From: Lachnospiraceae bacterium
GTDB lineage: Bacteria > Bacillota > Clostridia > Lachnospirales > Lachnospiraceae
Length of the DNA stretch: 64,000 nt
Assembly (NCBI GenBank): GCA_022791635.1
Contig: JAAVZL010000053.1
Coordinates: 1-64,000 of the forward strand
Direction: 5' to 3'
Under the pieces are notes generated by a model. That model saw only the letters and a program-made list of their open reading frames with translations, was not told the origin of the DNA and made no database searches. Every line of letters starts with the position of its first letter. Within the stretch, counting starts at the first letter, position 1. Both the position numbers and the translations under genes were made by a program. This document shows, one piece after another, positions 12,552 to 21,881 of this stretch.

Positions 12552-14237
12552 TTATCCTATCAAAACCCGTTTTCCCTCAAAGGCAAATCCGTATTTTCGG
12601 ATACGTTCCGGTTGGATTCCTTTGGCCTCCAGGGCAGCAGCGTACTGCTTTTCCTCTATCTGATTCAAAGCGGACCTTACCGTGTCCTCAAGAGTCTGCT
12701 CCTTTCCGGGCCGGAATACCTTGAATTCTATAATGATTGCATCGTCTGCTTCTCTCACAGGCTCCAGCATCACATCGTACCGCCCGAAGCCACTCTCCCG
12801 GTTCGAGGTCAAAACATAGCGTCCTCGAAGCTCCGCCAAAAGCCCCAATACAAATCCATGATAAAAGCGTTCCGGTTCTGCTACCTTGGAAGGCCTTTTC
12901 CCGGTATCAAAGGAGCTGAAGGTCTCCTCGGTTACACGGTTCATATACTCATTCATTTCCTCCAAATCATCCCGGAGCAATGTCTCCACAAATCCGTTGT
13001 ATGATGTGGCATCGACTGCAAACCAGTCTCGAAACATCCCCTCAAACATAATGCGGACCTCTTTGTTGGTCAGCATCAGATCGTACTCTTCACGTCCCCA
13101 TTCCTCATCAAAATAGAACTGTTCCACACGCAGATAGCCGCTGGCCAGCAAAAGACTCCAAATTGCATTTTCGTTCCCGGTCAGCTGATTGAATATGATC
13201 TGCTCGTCAATCTCTGTATGAAGGATTTTTCCCTCCAAAAGATCCTCCATTATCAGCTTTGTCCGCTTGCTTCCCTCACGAATGAGCTTTCCTACCAGGC
13301 CGTTGCTGCTGGTGTTGGCCCAGTAGGTGGAAAATTTTCGCTTATCCAAATAATTTAAAATCGACCATGGATTGTAGATGTCTCTTCTGTTTCCGAATGT
13401 AAATCCGTCGTACCAGTTTTTTACGCTTTCTTTTTTATCAGATAATCCATATTCCTCCAGTGCACTCCATACCTCTTCCTGGGTAAAACCGAATGATGTT
13501 TCATATTTCTCCGAAGTTGTCGTCACCACCTCCAGATTATTTAAATCCGAAAAAATGGATTCCTTGCTTACCTGGGTAATGCCGGTCATAATGGCCCGCT
13601 CCAGGTAGAAGTTTGTCTTAAAGGTGGCATTGAACAAGCTTCGGGTAAATGAGACCATTTCCTCCCAGTAACCATGTACATAGGCTTCCTGCATGGGCGT
13701 ATCATACTCGTCCAAAAGAAAGATTACCTTCTTCCCATAATAGCGCGTCAGATAGTCGGAGAGATATTTCAATGTATCCGCCGCCAAATAATCCTCCATC
13801 TCAGCAGAAACCTTCCGGTATAGCTCCTTCTCTCCCTCTCCCAGACAATTTCCTTCCAGCAGGAAATCATATTTATCGTAAAGACGCCGGAGGCTCTGGC
13901 AAATTCGCTTTTTTGCCTCCAAAAAAGTGCTCTCCTTTATATCTGCAAAGCTTAGAAATATCACAGGGTACGTGCCCTGAAGATTTCGGTAATGCTCCTT
14001 CTCCCAGATGGCAAGTCCCTCAAACAAATCTCCGCGGCCTGCGTATTGTACCGATAAAAACTGCTCTACGGTATTCATCATCAGGGTCTTTCCGAAACGC
14101 CTGGGGCGGGTGATTAAGGTTACAGAATCTCCACTTTCCCACCATTCTTCGATAAACTTGGTTTTATCAATATAAAAATAATCATTGGTAATCAATTGTT
14201 CAAAATTCTGGTATCCGATTCCAACGGTTCTTGCCAT
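12552..14237 (-). CDS. AAA-ATPase-like / PD-(D/E)XK nuclease-like protein
   Basis: A member of a large family common in gut anaerobes that joins an AAA-ATPase-like domain to a C-terminal PD-(D/E)XK nuclease-like domain. The N-terminal part has YFYIDKT, a P-loop of the form RPRRFGKT and a Walker B-like LLDEYDTP. The C-terminal part has GRYDVML followed by IIIEFKVFR, the D-...-ExK core of the nuclease fold. The physiological role of the family is not established. It is 561 residues long with AAAGGA upstream. It is a single gene, with a weak terminator (14297-14318) separating it from the polysaccharide cluster upstream. Confidence 0.85.
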   Translation of the reverse strand: MARTVGIGYQNFEQLITNDYFYIDKTKFIEEWWESGDSVTLITRPRRFGKTLMMNTVEQFLSVQYAGRGDLFEGLAIWEKEHYRNLQGTYPVIFLSFADIKESTFLEAKKRICQSLRRLYDKYDFLLEGNCLGEGEKELYRKVSAEMEDYLAADTLKYLSDYLTRYYGKKVIFLLDEYDTPMQEAYVHGYWEEMVSFTRSLFNATFKTNFYLERAIMTGITQVSKESIFSDLNNLEVVTTTSEKYETSFGFTQEEVWSALEEYGLSDKKESVKNWYDGFTFGNRRDIYNPWSILNYLDKRKFSTYWANTSSNGLVGKLIREGSKRTKLIMEDLLEGKILHTEIDEQIIFNQLTGNENAIWSLLLASGYLRVEQFYFDEEWGREEYDLMLTNKEVRIMFEGMFRDWFAVDATSYNGFVETLLRDDLEEMNEYMNRVTEETFSSFDTGKRPSKVAEPERFYHGFVLGLLAELRGRYVLTSNRESGFGRYDVMLEPVREADDAIIIEFKVFRPGKEQTLEDTVRSALNQIEEKQYAAALEAKGIQPERIRKYGFAFEGKRVLIG

Positions 14238-14296
14238 ATCCGCACCGTCCTTTCATAGCTGCTTTTACAGCCTGCCGGTATTTCTAAAAAATATCA

Positions 14297-14318
14297 GAAA
14301 AAACAGCCCTCTGCTGTT
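14297..14318 (-). terminator. Probable terminator after polysaccharide cluster 1
   Basis: On the minus strand AACAGC, a 5-base loop and GCTGTT run into a stretch of T (the A run at 14297-14303 on the plus strand). The stem is only 6 base pairs, so it is modest. It lies about 160 bases after the last gene of the cluster. Nothing else is evident in 14319-14477. Confidence 0.5.
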
Positions 14319-14477
14319 ATTAGTATAACAACTTTGGGCTGGAGGTTCAATGGCTATTCCACATTTCTACCCATATTGTCTTTCTACAAAGTGCTTTCCG
14401 GCATAAATAATCAAAACTCTCTAGTCCCTATATTTACCTGCCTAGAGGGCATTTTTTACGCTTTTTTCCTGCAAAAC

Positions 14478-15581
14478 TCAGGTTATAAAATGTTTCTTAG
14501 CGACAGCCAGCTTATACTCCTTCCTGTGCTGCTCCAAAAAAATAGTCATCAGCCGCTCTGCCAGAAAGCCGATATATCTCTCCTGATAAGGATCATTTCG
14601 CTCTCCAATTTCTTTTTCACACTGAAATAAAATCGGGAACAGCCATTCACAGTACTGGCCCAGTATTTCCCGACGGGCAATCAGCATGTTGTAGGCATAA
14701 TAATAATTTCCCTTTTCTATTTTTGCCGCCGCGTCCCAATATTGCGGAAACAACTCTCCGACCGTTTTCATACAGATATTCCAGTCCATTTCCATATGGT
14801 CACTGCAATATTGCTGTTTTACACCTTTCAAATTTAAAACCGGAACCGTAACTACCACATCAATATCAGATTCCAGCAGCTTCGCGGCCATTTCTTCGCT
14901 GATATCAAATCTTCTCCGGTAATGGCTCAAACCCAGATAGCCGGCTTTTCCGTGTTTCCATATCCAGTAAAGAGCTGTCAGTTCACAATATTTTCTGTTC
15001 TTTTCTGATATATTTTCTCCCTGATTGTCCAAAACAGCGGCAATCCGTCTGTCTGTCAAAGCCGCCCCAGCCTGAATCGGAATCTCAAAGCTGCGCTTTG
15101 GTATTTCTTCTTTTAACATATGGTCTGCCACATGACATGCGACATAAACTTGCAGCTTCTGTGTCAGCGCTTCATTCAAATCCAGATAATTTTCCTCATA
15201 TACACTGCTCTTATGTAAAAACCAGTTCCCTCGGATATCACTCCATTCATCGCTGTCAAAAGAAATGGGATACAACTGTCGATTGCTAAATCCCGCTTCC
15301 CTCAACTGTTTGAGCGCTCCCCCCATATATCTTTCATGCAGCGCGATTAAAATCGGCAGCTTCCTGCAGATTGACGCATGTGCAAGATCCAGAACCGGAA
15401 TCCCGTCAATTTGATCCGGGTTATTCTGCATAGAGGATACCAAAAATGCCCGGATCTTTATATGATACGGAGCATCCTCCAGACATTTTTTTACCGCGTT
15501 TCCCATCGTACCCGCTCCATAGATCACAATCTCGTCCGTATTCATTAATTTTTCAATCAATGTATTCCAGTAAATCAACAC
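14478..15581 (-). CDS. DUF4422-type glycosyltransferase with N-terminal YGAG Rossmann-like module
   Basis: The first ~115 residues form a small Rossmann-like unit opening with EIVIYGAGTMG (YGAG at 21-24). The rest matches the DUF4422 glycosyltransferase type: CELTALYWIWKH, GYLGLSHYRRRF, MLIARREILGQYCEWLFPIL, and YQERYIGFLAERLMTIF near the end. Such enzymes act on surface polysaccharides, and some resemble galactofuranosyltransferases. The start is GTG with GGAAGGA upstream. It is the last gene of cluster 1. The attached module recurs in five neighbouring genes, so it is a feature of the locus rather than of this enzyme family. Confidence 0.82.
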   Translation of the reverse strand: MLIYWNTLIEKLMNTDEIVIYGAGTMGNAVKKCLEDAPYHIKIRAFLVSSMQNNPDQIDGIPVLDLAHASICRKLPILIALHERYMGGALKQLREAGFSNRQLYPISFDSDEWSDIRGNWFLHKSSVYEENYLDLNEALTQKLQVYVACHVADHMLKEEIPKRSFEIPIQAGAALTDRRIAAVLDNQGENISEKNRKYCELTALYWIWKHGKAGYLGLSHYRRRFDISEEMAAKLLESDIDVVVTVPVLNLKGVKQQYCSDHMEMDWNICMKTVGELFPQYWDAAAKIEKGNYYYAYNMLIARREILGQYCEWLFPILFQCEKEIGERNDPYQERYIGFLAERLMTIFLEQHRKEYKLAVAKKHFIT

Positions 15582-15629
15582 TTTTTCCTTCCTGATACTT
15601 GCTTTTCATCATTTTAGCGACCTTATAAC

Positions 15630-16799
15630 TCACACCCTAATAATTTTTTGTTCTGCAATTCCCATAGCGGATAATTCTTTTGCAACCTTTGCCGCAATCA
15701 TTTCATTTTGAATGGCAATTATAACATAATCAAACGGGTAATCCATGATTTCCCACGAAAATATATATGGAACTGATGCCGTTTTTCTGCCGGACTTCCT
15801 GGGATTCCTATCAGCCCATGCAGACAGCCTGCAATAATTCGTCTGCTTTAATTGGTAATACAGCGCGGCGCCCATTTTTCCCATGCCATAAAGGATAATC
15901 CTGGATTCTGCTTTCACCTTATCAAAAGGAAACAGGAATGAATTTACGGACAAATATGCGGCAGGATCCCTTTTCCAGATAATACGGCGCATATAATAAT
16001 CCAGTTGTCTTATCAGGCTATCGCGATGCTCGCTCTCCTCAAAATAAGCATAGAGTGTCTGATAAAGGCAGGAAGCATTTCGGTATGCTTTCGCGGAATC
16101 TCTAAATGAGGCAGAATCCCCATGATTTCTATAATGATATTTACAGTCGTCCGTAAGAACAATTTTCTCTGCCGCCAAAAGATATGGATATACAACCGCC
16201 ACATCCTCCCCGTCAAAAATCTGTCTATCTGCGCTTTCCAAAAATGGCTGCATCAAAGCCTTCCGAAATATCTTATTGCACAGATAGGGCAATACGCCAA
16301 ACTGATACGGGCTTGCACAGTACAGCATTTTCTCATATAATTTTTTTCTTTCACCCTCTGATGCATACATCCCAGACGCAATCCCATTATATTCACAGAA
16401 AACACTTTCGTCTTCTCCCATTTGTTCTCTTGAAATTCCCGCCGCGATCATATCCGCCCCACCCATGCATAAGAACATGGACGCAATATAATCCTTCTCA
16501 ATCCAGTCGTCCGCATCCACAAAGGCAAGATATTCCCCAACTGCTTTTCGCGCTCCCTTAAGCCTTGCACTGGTAACACCGCAATGCTCACTGTCTATCA
16601 CCTGAATCAACGATTGATAACGCTGCCTATATTCCTCACAAACTGCACCCGTCGCATCCATAGAACCGTCGTCCACTAGGATAATCTCTATATTTTTGTA
16701 GGTCTGGCGTATAAGACTGTCAATACATTCCCCTATATACCGCTCTGCATTGTATGCAGGTACAATAATACTCACTTTACTGCTGTCTTTCCTCTCCAT
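15630..16799 (-). CDS. Family 2 glycosyltransferase with C-terminal YGMG module
   Basis: A GT-A fold inverting glycosyltransferase. It shows VSIIVPAYNAERY at the start, VDDGS at about 42-46 and the metal-binding DADD at 95-98. Residues 300-389 form the shared Rossmann-like module (IILYGMGKMG, YGMG at 304-307, and a C-terminal MGIAEQKIIRV). It presumably adds one sugar to a lipid-linked repeat at the inner membrane face; donor and acceptor cannot be told. The start overlaps the end of the upstream glycosyltransferase by 23 bases, so translation is probably coupled. Confidence 0.85.
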   Translation of the reverse strand: MERKDSSKVSIIVPAYNAERYIGECIDSLIRQTYKNIEIILVDDGSMDATGAVCEEYRQRYQSLIQVIDSEHCGVTSARLKGARKAVGEYLAFVDADDWIEKDYIASMFLCMGGADMIAAGISREQMGEDESVFCEYNGIASGMYASEGERKKLYEKMLYCASPYQFGVLPYLCNKIFRKALMQPFLESADRQIFDGEDVAVVYPYLLAAEKIVLTDDCKYHYRNHGDSASFRDSAKAYRNASCLYQTLYAYFEESEHRDSLIRQLDYYMRRIIWKRDPAAYLSVNSFLFPFDKVKAESRIILYGMGKMGAALYYQLKQTNYCRLSAWADRNPRKSGRKTASVPYIFSWEIMDYPFDYVIIAIQNEMIAAKVAKELSAMGIAEQKIIRV

Positions 16800-18921
16800 A
16801 TACCGCCGCCCTCACAAATATTTCCCGCAGCAAAAACTCTTCGTCATCACAGATGAGAATCTGTTCCTCCCTAACTCCCAGCGTAAGGAGCTGTCCCTTC
16901 ATCTCTTGTCCATGAATTGCGCTGGCAATGATAATTTTTTCATCCGGAAAACTTTCTACTGCTTTCTCCGGCTGAAATACCCTCTGCCCCATAAAGCCCA
17001 AATCTTGAAGCCTGCCACTGTTATCCAGCAAAATCACTTCTTTTTTATGTAATTCCAAAAATTTCTTCAGAATTTTCCCGATCTGCCCCATGCCGAACAG
17101 CAGAATACGGCTATCCTCCCTGAAAAAGGACAGAATATACGTAAGAAGCCTTTCACTGTTCTCAATTCCTTCCAAAATTTTTTCTGAAAAATCAGCCTCG
17201 CCCTTAAGAAATGCCTCCGCAAGCTCCCGAGCCGTATCTGTCACACATGGCAAACAATATCCATTTTCTTCTATCTGTCTTTGGAGACAACGGTACACCT
17301 TTCCCAGTTCTGCCTTCCTTACTTCCCCGGAAAGCCGCCTTAAAATCCAACGGTAGCTGAGAAGCTCCCAACTAAAAAAAACATTTTTATATTTTTCCCA
17401 TTGCCCTCTTGCAACGAGCTGTTTTTTCAATTCTTCATATTCTCTGTTATGCATTTCCATACTCTGCGGTGAAAAAGCCGAAGCATTCGGATTGTCAATC
17501 CGGTAGCAATAAAAGGCTTCTTTCATAAACCAGATCCTTTTTGCATACATCTGTGTTAAGAAAGAAATAGAAATATCCTGATACGCCGCCCCTTTTGTTT
17601 CATTCATCCTGACATCATAATCCTCTAAAAATTTCCTGCTATATAACCCACTCCAAAATCCGTTTACCGCCTCTCCCAAAAAAAGAAATATTTCAAATTG
17701 ATTTATCCCTAACCCATGAAGAGTTTTCTCCATCTCTTTCTGTGCGTCATGTCCCGCTACGGATAAAAAAATCAATCCCGGCTTTTTTACTGCTTCCTTT
17801 ACGGGAAGCACCCTAACCCCGTCAGGACTGACTGATACTGTGGGGTTTCGGCTAACGGCATAGCACAATACCTTTTTGTCAAGATTCCTCTCATTCAAAA
17901 AACGGTAAAACAGCTTCCCCACATTTCCGGCTCCATAAAGGATCACTCCTTCACTGTCCGATACCATCTTTTCTAAACCATTTAAGATTACCCGTTCATT
18001 TACGGCAAGCCGATATCTTCCAATCTCCATGGATTGCAGAAACACCTGATCCAAAGGCAAAAGTTCCCCTTCCGGCTGCTCGTCCACCCGAAATTCATCC
18101 AGGTGTTTCGCCTGATCTACAATCTGAAAAAGATAATTCATCAAAGCTTTTTGTAATTCCGGTTCTGCATTTTCAGGCAGATACCCCATACGTAAAATTT
18201 CCCGGTATACGACAATCCTGCTGTACACATTTTTCCACCGTATCTTACCCGTCATGGTTGACTTTTCCCTTATCCTGTAGGTATAAAACCTTTCTGACAG
18301 ATGTACCATTCTCCCAGCGCATAAAAAACACTGTATGCAAAATAAAGAGTCTTCATAATAAATCCCCGGATAAAAGAATATTTTCTGCTCGGAAAGCCAC
18401 TCACGCTCTATGAACAACAGACACGCGGAATCACAAAATTCACGATTAGACATCATAGAAAGAAACATCTCTTTTCCCGTTTTGATTCCCTCATACCTGT
18501 TTTTTTTGTAATAGTAAAAATCTTTATTTTCTTTTTCTTTCATGGCGGCTTGATACAAAAGCTCCGTTTCAAAGCTAATGATTTCCAGTTCGTACTCTTC
18601 CGCTTTTTGATATAGCTCCTTCAATGTATCCTTATGGTTAAAAAAATCATCGGAATCTAAAAATGTAATATACTTCCCTTTTGCATTCCTTACTCCCGTA
18701 TTCCTCGCCTCTGCCTGTCCTTTATTTTCTTGCCGTATCAGTTTGAACCGCTTATCTCTCTCGACATACGTTTCTATGATTCTATAAGAGCTATCCTCAG
18801 AACCGTCGTCCACACAGATAAACTCACACTCCCGTAAGGACTGCCTCGCCAAACTGTCCAGACACTCTTCTAAGTATCTTTCCACGTTATAAACTGGCAC
18901 TATTACAGAGACCTTAAGCAT
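16777..18921 (-). CDS. Chimeric glycosyltransferase: GT2, YGAG module, half GT2, second module
   Basis: At 714 residues this is about twice the length of its neighbours. Residues 1-235 are a complete GT2 domain (VSVIVPVYN, VDDGSED, LDSDD at 88-92). Residues ~325-415 are a module with YGAG (329-332). Residues ~420-530 look like only the C-terminal half of another GT2 domain (WSGLYSRKFLEDY, QDISISFL, CYRIDNPNAS), without the nucleotide- and metal-binding half. Residues ~603-695 are a second module (LLFGMGQIG). This order suggests that two tandem glycosyltransferase genes fused with loss of the second active site, so probably only the first domain is catalytic. The start has GGAGGA upstream and overlaps the preceding stop by 8 bases. 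Confidence 0.83.
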   Translation of the reverse strand: MLKVSVIVPVYNVERYLEECLDSLARQSLRECEFICVDDGSEDSSYRIIETYVERDKRFKLIRQENKGQAEARNTGVRNAKGKYITFLDSDDFFNHKDTLKELYQKAEEYELEIISFETELLYQAAMKEKENKDFYYYKKNRYEGIKTGKEMFLSMMSNREFCDSACLLFIEREWLSEQKIFFYPGIYYEDSLFCIQCFLCAGRMVHLSERFYTYRIREKSTMTGKIRWKNVYSRIVVYREILRMGYLPENAEPELQKALMNYLFQIVDQAKHLDEFRVDEQPEGELLPLDQVFLQSMEIGRYRLAVNERVILNGLEKMVSDSEGVILYGAGNVGKLFYRFLNERNLDKKVLCYAVSRNPTVSVSPDGVRVLPVKEAVKKPGLIFLSVAGHDAQKEMEKTLHGLGINQFEIFLFLGEAVNGFWSGLYSRKFLEDYDVRMNETKGAAYQDISISFLTQMYAKRIWFMKEAFYCYRIDNPNASAFSPQSMEMHNREYEELKKQLVARGQWEKYKNVFFSWELLSYRWILRRLSGEVRKAELGKVYRCLQRQIEENGYCLPCVTDTARELAEAFLKGEADFSEKILEGIENSERLLTYILSFFREDSRILLFGMGQIGKILKKFLELHKKEVILLDNSGRLQDLGFMGQRVFQPEKAVESFPDEKIIIASAIHGQEMKGQLLTLGVREEQILICDDEEFLLREIFVRAAVYGEERQQ

Positions 18922-20203
18922 AATATTCCTCCAAAATCCGAAGCAAATAAGTATCCATCAGCAGTATATCGTTAAATCCCGCCGCTTTTGCCATTACAAC
19001 CATTTCCTCCCGGCTCGACTCCGAAAAAACGGCCACTACTGTCAATGCATCCCTCGGCCATGCTTCATCGTAAATGCCGCGAACTATGCCTTCTCCTGCG
19101 CATTCCTTCCCCAAAGAGACTTCAGACACTGCAAATCCTAAAAGCAACTTGCCTAACCCTTCCTTTTCCATGTATCGGCGAACCAGCTTTCCCATTTTTC
19201 CCGCCCCATATATAATAATTCCAGATGACTCCTGAAGAACATTTTTGAAGCCTCTCATATAAATTAAAAAATTGAATTTTGAATCATTAAACAACGGATA
19301 ATTCATATAGCTTACTAAAAGCCTGTCTAAAGGCGAAAGTTCCCTAATCCGGTAAGCCTCGCTGATTTCCAGTTTTAAATATTTATTCTTTATATGCCAT
19401 AAAATGATATCCACAAATTTGCAGATTGCCCGCTCTTCACTCACTGACAGTGTATTCATCAAGGCAAAACGCAGGATTTCCCTGACTGTGTATATTCTTC
19501 CATAAATATCGTCAAAAGAAATCTTTTTTGTTGTGAGTGAATTGTTTCGTATCCGATATTTATAATAGCTTTTTTGAACATGCTTCACTCTTCCTGCACA
19601 CATATAGCACAAAAAACACCAGATACAATCCTCTGGGTTTAATCCCACCGGAAACCATAAATTGTTCGACAGTATCCAATCCCGGCGTAAGAATAACACC
19701 CACACAGCGTCACAGAAATCATTATGCTTTATCATCTCACAGAATAATTCCCTACCTGTGGGGAAAACGCCGTATTCTCTCTTTCGGATATAGTAGGAAT
19801 CCCTGTTATCTGTTTCTCGTAATATATCAGACTCATAAAAGCAGTCTGCATCATAGGTCAAAAAGTCCACCTGAGCCTTTTCCGCCACCCCATATAATTC
19901 ATCCAAAGCATCTTTTTCCTTCAGAAGGTCGTCACTGTCCAAAAAGGCAATATATTTGCCTGTTGCGGCTCTTATCCCCACATTCCTTGCCTCTGCCTGT
20001 CCTTTGTTTTCTTGCCGTATCAGTTTGAATCGCTTATCTCTCCCGGCGTACGCTTCTATGATTCTATACGAACCATCCTCTGATCCATCATCCACACAGA
20101 TAAATTCACACTCCCGTAAGGACTGCCTTGCCAAACTGTCCAGACACTCTTCTATGTATCTTTCCACATTATAAACTGGCACTATTACAGAAACCTTAAG
20201 CAT
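18914..20203 (-). CDS. Family 2 glycosyltransferase with C-terminal YGAG module
   Basis: A GT-A glycosyltransferase of 429 residues: VSVIVPVYN at the start, VDDGSEDGS at 37-45, LDSDD at 88-92, and the Rossmann-like module with IIIYGAGKMG (YGAG 332-335) at the C-terminus. I chose the ATG at 20203, which has GGAGGG 5 bases upstream; an in-frame codon at 20245 lies in remnant sequence. The first ~95 residues are almost identical to those of the next gene (16777-18921), and the DNA is closely similar too, so the two genes arose by recent duplication or gene conversion. Confidence 0.86.
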   Translation of the reverse strand: MLKVSVIVPVYNVERYIEECLDSLARQSLRECEFICVDDGSEDGSYRIIEAYAGRDKRFKLIRQENKGQAEARNVGIRAATGKYIAFLDSDDLLKEKDALDELYGVAEKAQVDFLTYDADCFYESDILRETDNRDSYYIRKREYGVFPTGRELFCEMIKHNDFCDAVWVLFLRRDWILSNNLWFPVGLNPEDCIWCFLCYMCAGRVKHVQKSYYKYRIRNNSLTTKKISFDDIYGRIYTVREILRFALMNTLSVSEERAICKFVDIILWHIKNKYLKLEISEAYRIRELSPLDRLLVSYMNYPLFNDSKFNFLIYMRGFKNVLQESSGIIIYGAGKMGKLVRRYMEKEGLGKLLLGFAVSEVSLGKECAGEGIVRGIYDEAWPRDALTVVAVFSESSREEMVVMAKAAGFNDILLMDTYLLRILEEYYA

Positions 20204-20325
20204 AATATCCCTCCAAAACCCGAGGCAGATATGTATTTCTTGCAATATACAGATAAAACCCTGCCTTCTTCACCATTGCAGTTATTTTCTTCCCATCTGC
20301 CTCTGAAAAAGACGGTTACTATTGT
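20196..20325 (-). pseudogene. Remnant 3' end of a third module-bearing glycosyltransferase
   Basis: Between the stop of the PP-loop gene and the start of the next glycosyltransferase, the minus strand encodes FSEADGKKITAMVKKAGFYL, then a few residues, then TYLPRVLEGYYA and a stop at 20196-20198. This aligns with the last ~37 residues of the neighbour (FSESSREEMVVMAKAAGF, then TYLLRILEEYYA, stop). The match continues a few codons further back but with a one-base insertion in a T run, and it runs into the end of the PP-loop gene. It even keeps the same 8-base overlap (ATGCTTAA) with the next start. It is what is left of a deleted paralogue. Confidence 0.8.
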
Positions 20326-21881
20326 GCAGATCCGATCATCTTCAATACTTCCTCCAATGTCATAATCTTACATTGTAATTTTTTTGAAAGTAATATACGG
20401 ATTCTTTTCCTGTCATATACCGCCGTAATAATAACCAGATTAACAGGCGGAAACTCATCATCCGGCCCCTTCAAAGGCAAACCTTTATAATGTATTTCTG
20501 TACTCCGATCAATACCATAGGCTACTACATCCTTCAACTCGTCATATAATTGTTTTCCCAGACGGCCCATGCCATATATGGCTACCCTTTGCCAGCCATT
20601 TTTTATAAAATATTCTGCAAGAGAAGGTCGGCTGCCTGTTCGCTGCAATAGCTCGTCTGCTAATGTATGTATTCGATGTTCGCGTTCTTCCGGCAATATA
20701 TTGAATTCTCCCGCCTGAACCTTTTCCTCAAAACTTTCATCTATTTCCTCCCTTTGACGGAATGCCAAATAAACATCTCTCCAATGCGAATGCACCTGCA
20801 CAAGATCCTTTCTCTCAACACTCTCTGCAAGAATATCCTCATACATTTCTTCTACCCTGTTTAAATCGAACACTTTTTTATATTTTTGCAGTGCATTTAC
20901 TGCCGCTAAGTCCATCACAGTATACCTGCATTTTTCACAGTCACATGTACAATTGATATGAGACGCATACTCCGTATTTCCATTCCCATAAAACAAAGGT
21001 TGATGGCAAACCCTCAGATTTTCATATGTTACAGGATATCTGGAAATATACTCTGCCTTGTCAATTCTTGTAGCCTCTGCACCAGATAACTGTATTCTGC
21101 AGTTTTCTGTACTCAGACAATAAAAAATCCAGGGATCTTCTCTTCTTATACCGTTTCCAAAATCAAAATTTTCCAGTGTTACATCCGCGGCAAAATAATA
21201 TAATTTAAACATTTGCTTTAGCAGAATAATCGCCCCTGCATCCCGGTAAGAGCCGGAAGAAAAAATTTCAATTGGCATCATCTCCTGAATATTCGAATCA
21301 ACTGTAATCAAATTCAATTTCTTTCCATATTCACGGTTTAAATCATGGCAAATTTCTTCTGCCTTTTCTACTTCTCCATAAAAATATTTCCTTGCGGCCT
21401 CTCCGCCAAATTCACCAAAACTCTGGACATTAAATAATGTCAGATCCGTAAGGGGGAATAATCCGTCTAAATTATTTAATATGGTATAAAACGAGTCGAT
21501 ACCCCTTGATATTCCCGTTGCTACACCGGTTCCTTTCTTTAAACTCTTATAAATCGGTACTGCATCAATATCAATTTTCTGAAAATCATATGCTTTCGCA
21601 TTATTTAAAACAGGAAGCAAAACCTTTGTAATCTGATACAGAAGATCCGCCGAAACGCCTGTTTTATCTGAAACATGAATATGATACCCATTCTTCATGC
21701 AGTATGGCAATATTGCTACCAGGAACGGATCTATTCTGTCTGTATACAAATACTCCCGATATATACTGTCTATTTTATACCATAAGGTTTGTATCCCCCT
21801 GGAAATCTCAACATCCACACTAATTTTTGCTTTTTTGCCATCATCTGTAACGGTTGGCGCACTGATCTGAATATGATTCAT
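20319..21881 (-). CDS. PP-loop (QueC/ExsB-like) ATPase-type protein with C-terminal YGMG module
   Basis: A 520-residue protein. Residues 119-131 (GVATGISRGIDSF) correspond to the PP-loop SGGxDS signature of N-type ATP pyrophosphatases, but the second position is Arg (S125-R126-G127-I128-D129-S130). A Cys cluster (C311, C313, C315, C318 in CTCDCEKC) recalls the zinc site of 7-cyano-7-deazaguanine synthases. The C-terminal ~90 residues are the shared module (RVAIYGMGRLG, YGMG 436-439). Known relatives adenylate a carboxylate or amide; here, inside a polysaccharide cluster, the substrate is unknown. GGAGAAG precedes the ATG, which overlaps the upstream gene by 41 bases. Confidence 0.7.
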   Translation of the reverse strand: MNHIQISAPTVTDDGKKAKISVDVEISRGIQTLWYKIDSIYREYLYTDRIDPFLVAILPYCMKNGYHIHVSDKTGVSADLLYQITKVLLPVLNNAKAYDFQKIDIDAVPIYKSLKKGTGVATGISRGIDSFYTILNNLDGLFPLTDLTLFNVQSFGEFGGEAARKYFYGEVEKAEEICHDLNREYGKKLNLITVDSNIQEMMPIEIFSSGSYRDAGAIILLKQMFKLYYFAADVTLENFDFGNGIRREDPWIFYCLSTENCRIQLSGAEATRIDKAEYISRYPVTYENLRVCHQPLFYGNGNTEYASHINCTCDCEKCRYTVMDLAAVNALQKYKKVFDLNRVEEMYEDILAESVERKDLVQVHSHWRDVYLAFRQREEIDESFEEKVQAGEFNILPEEREHRIHTLADELLQRTGSRPSLAEYFIKNGWQRVAIYGMGRLGKQLYDELKDVVAYGIDRSTEIHYKGLPLKGPDDEFPPVNLVIITAVYDRKRIRILLSKKLQCKIMTLEEVLKMIGSAQ

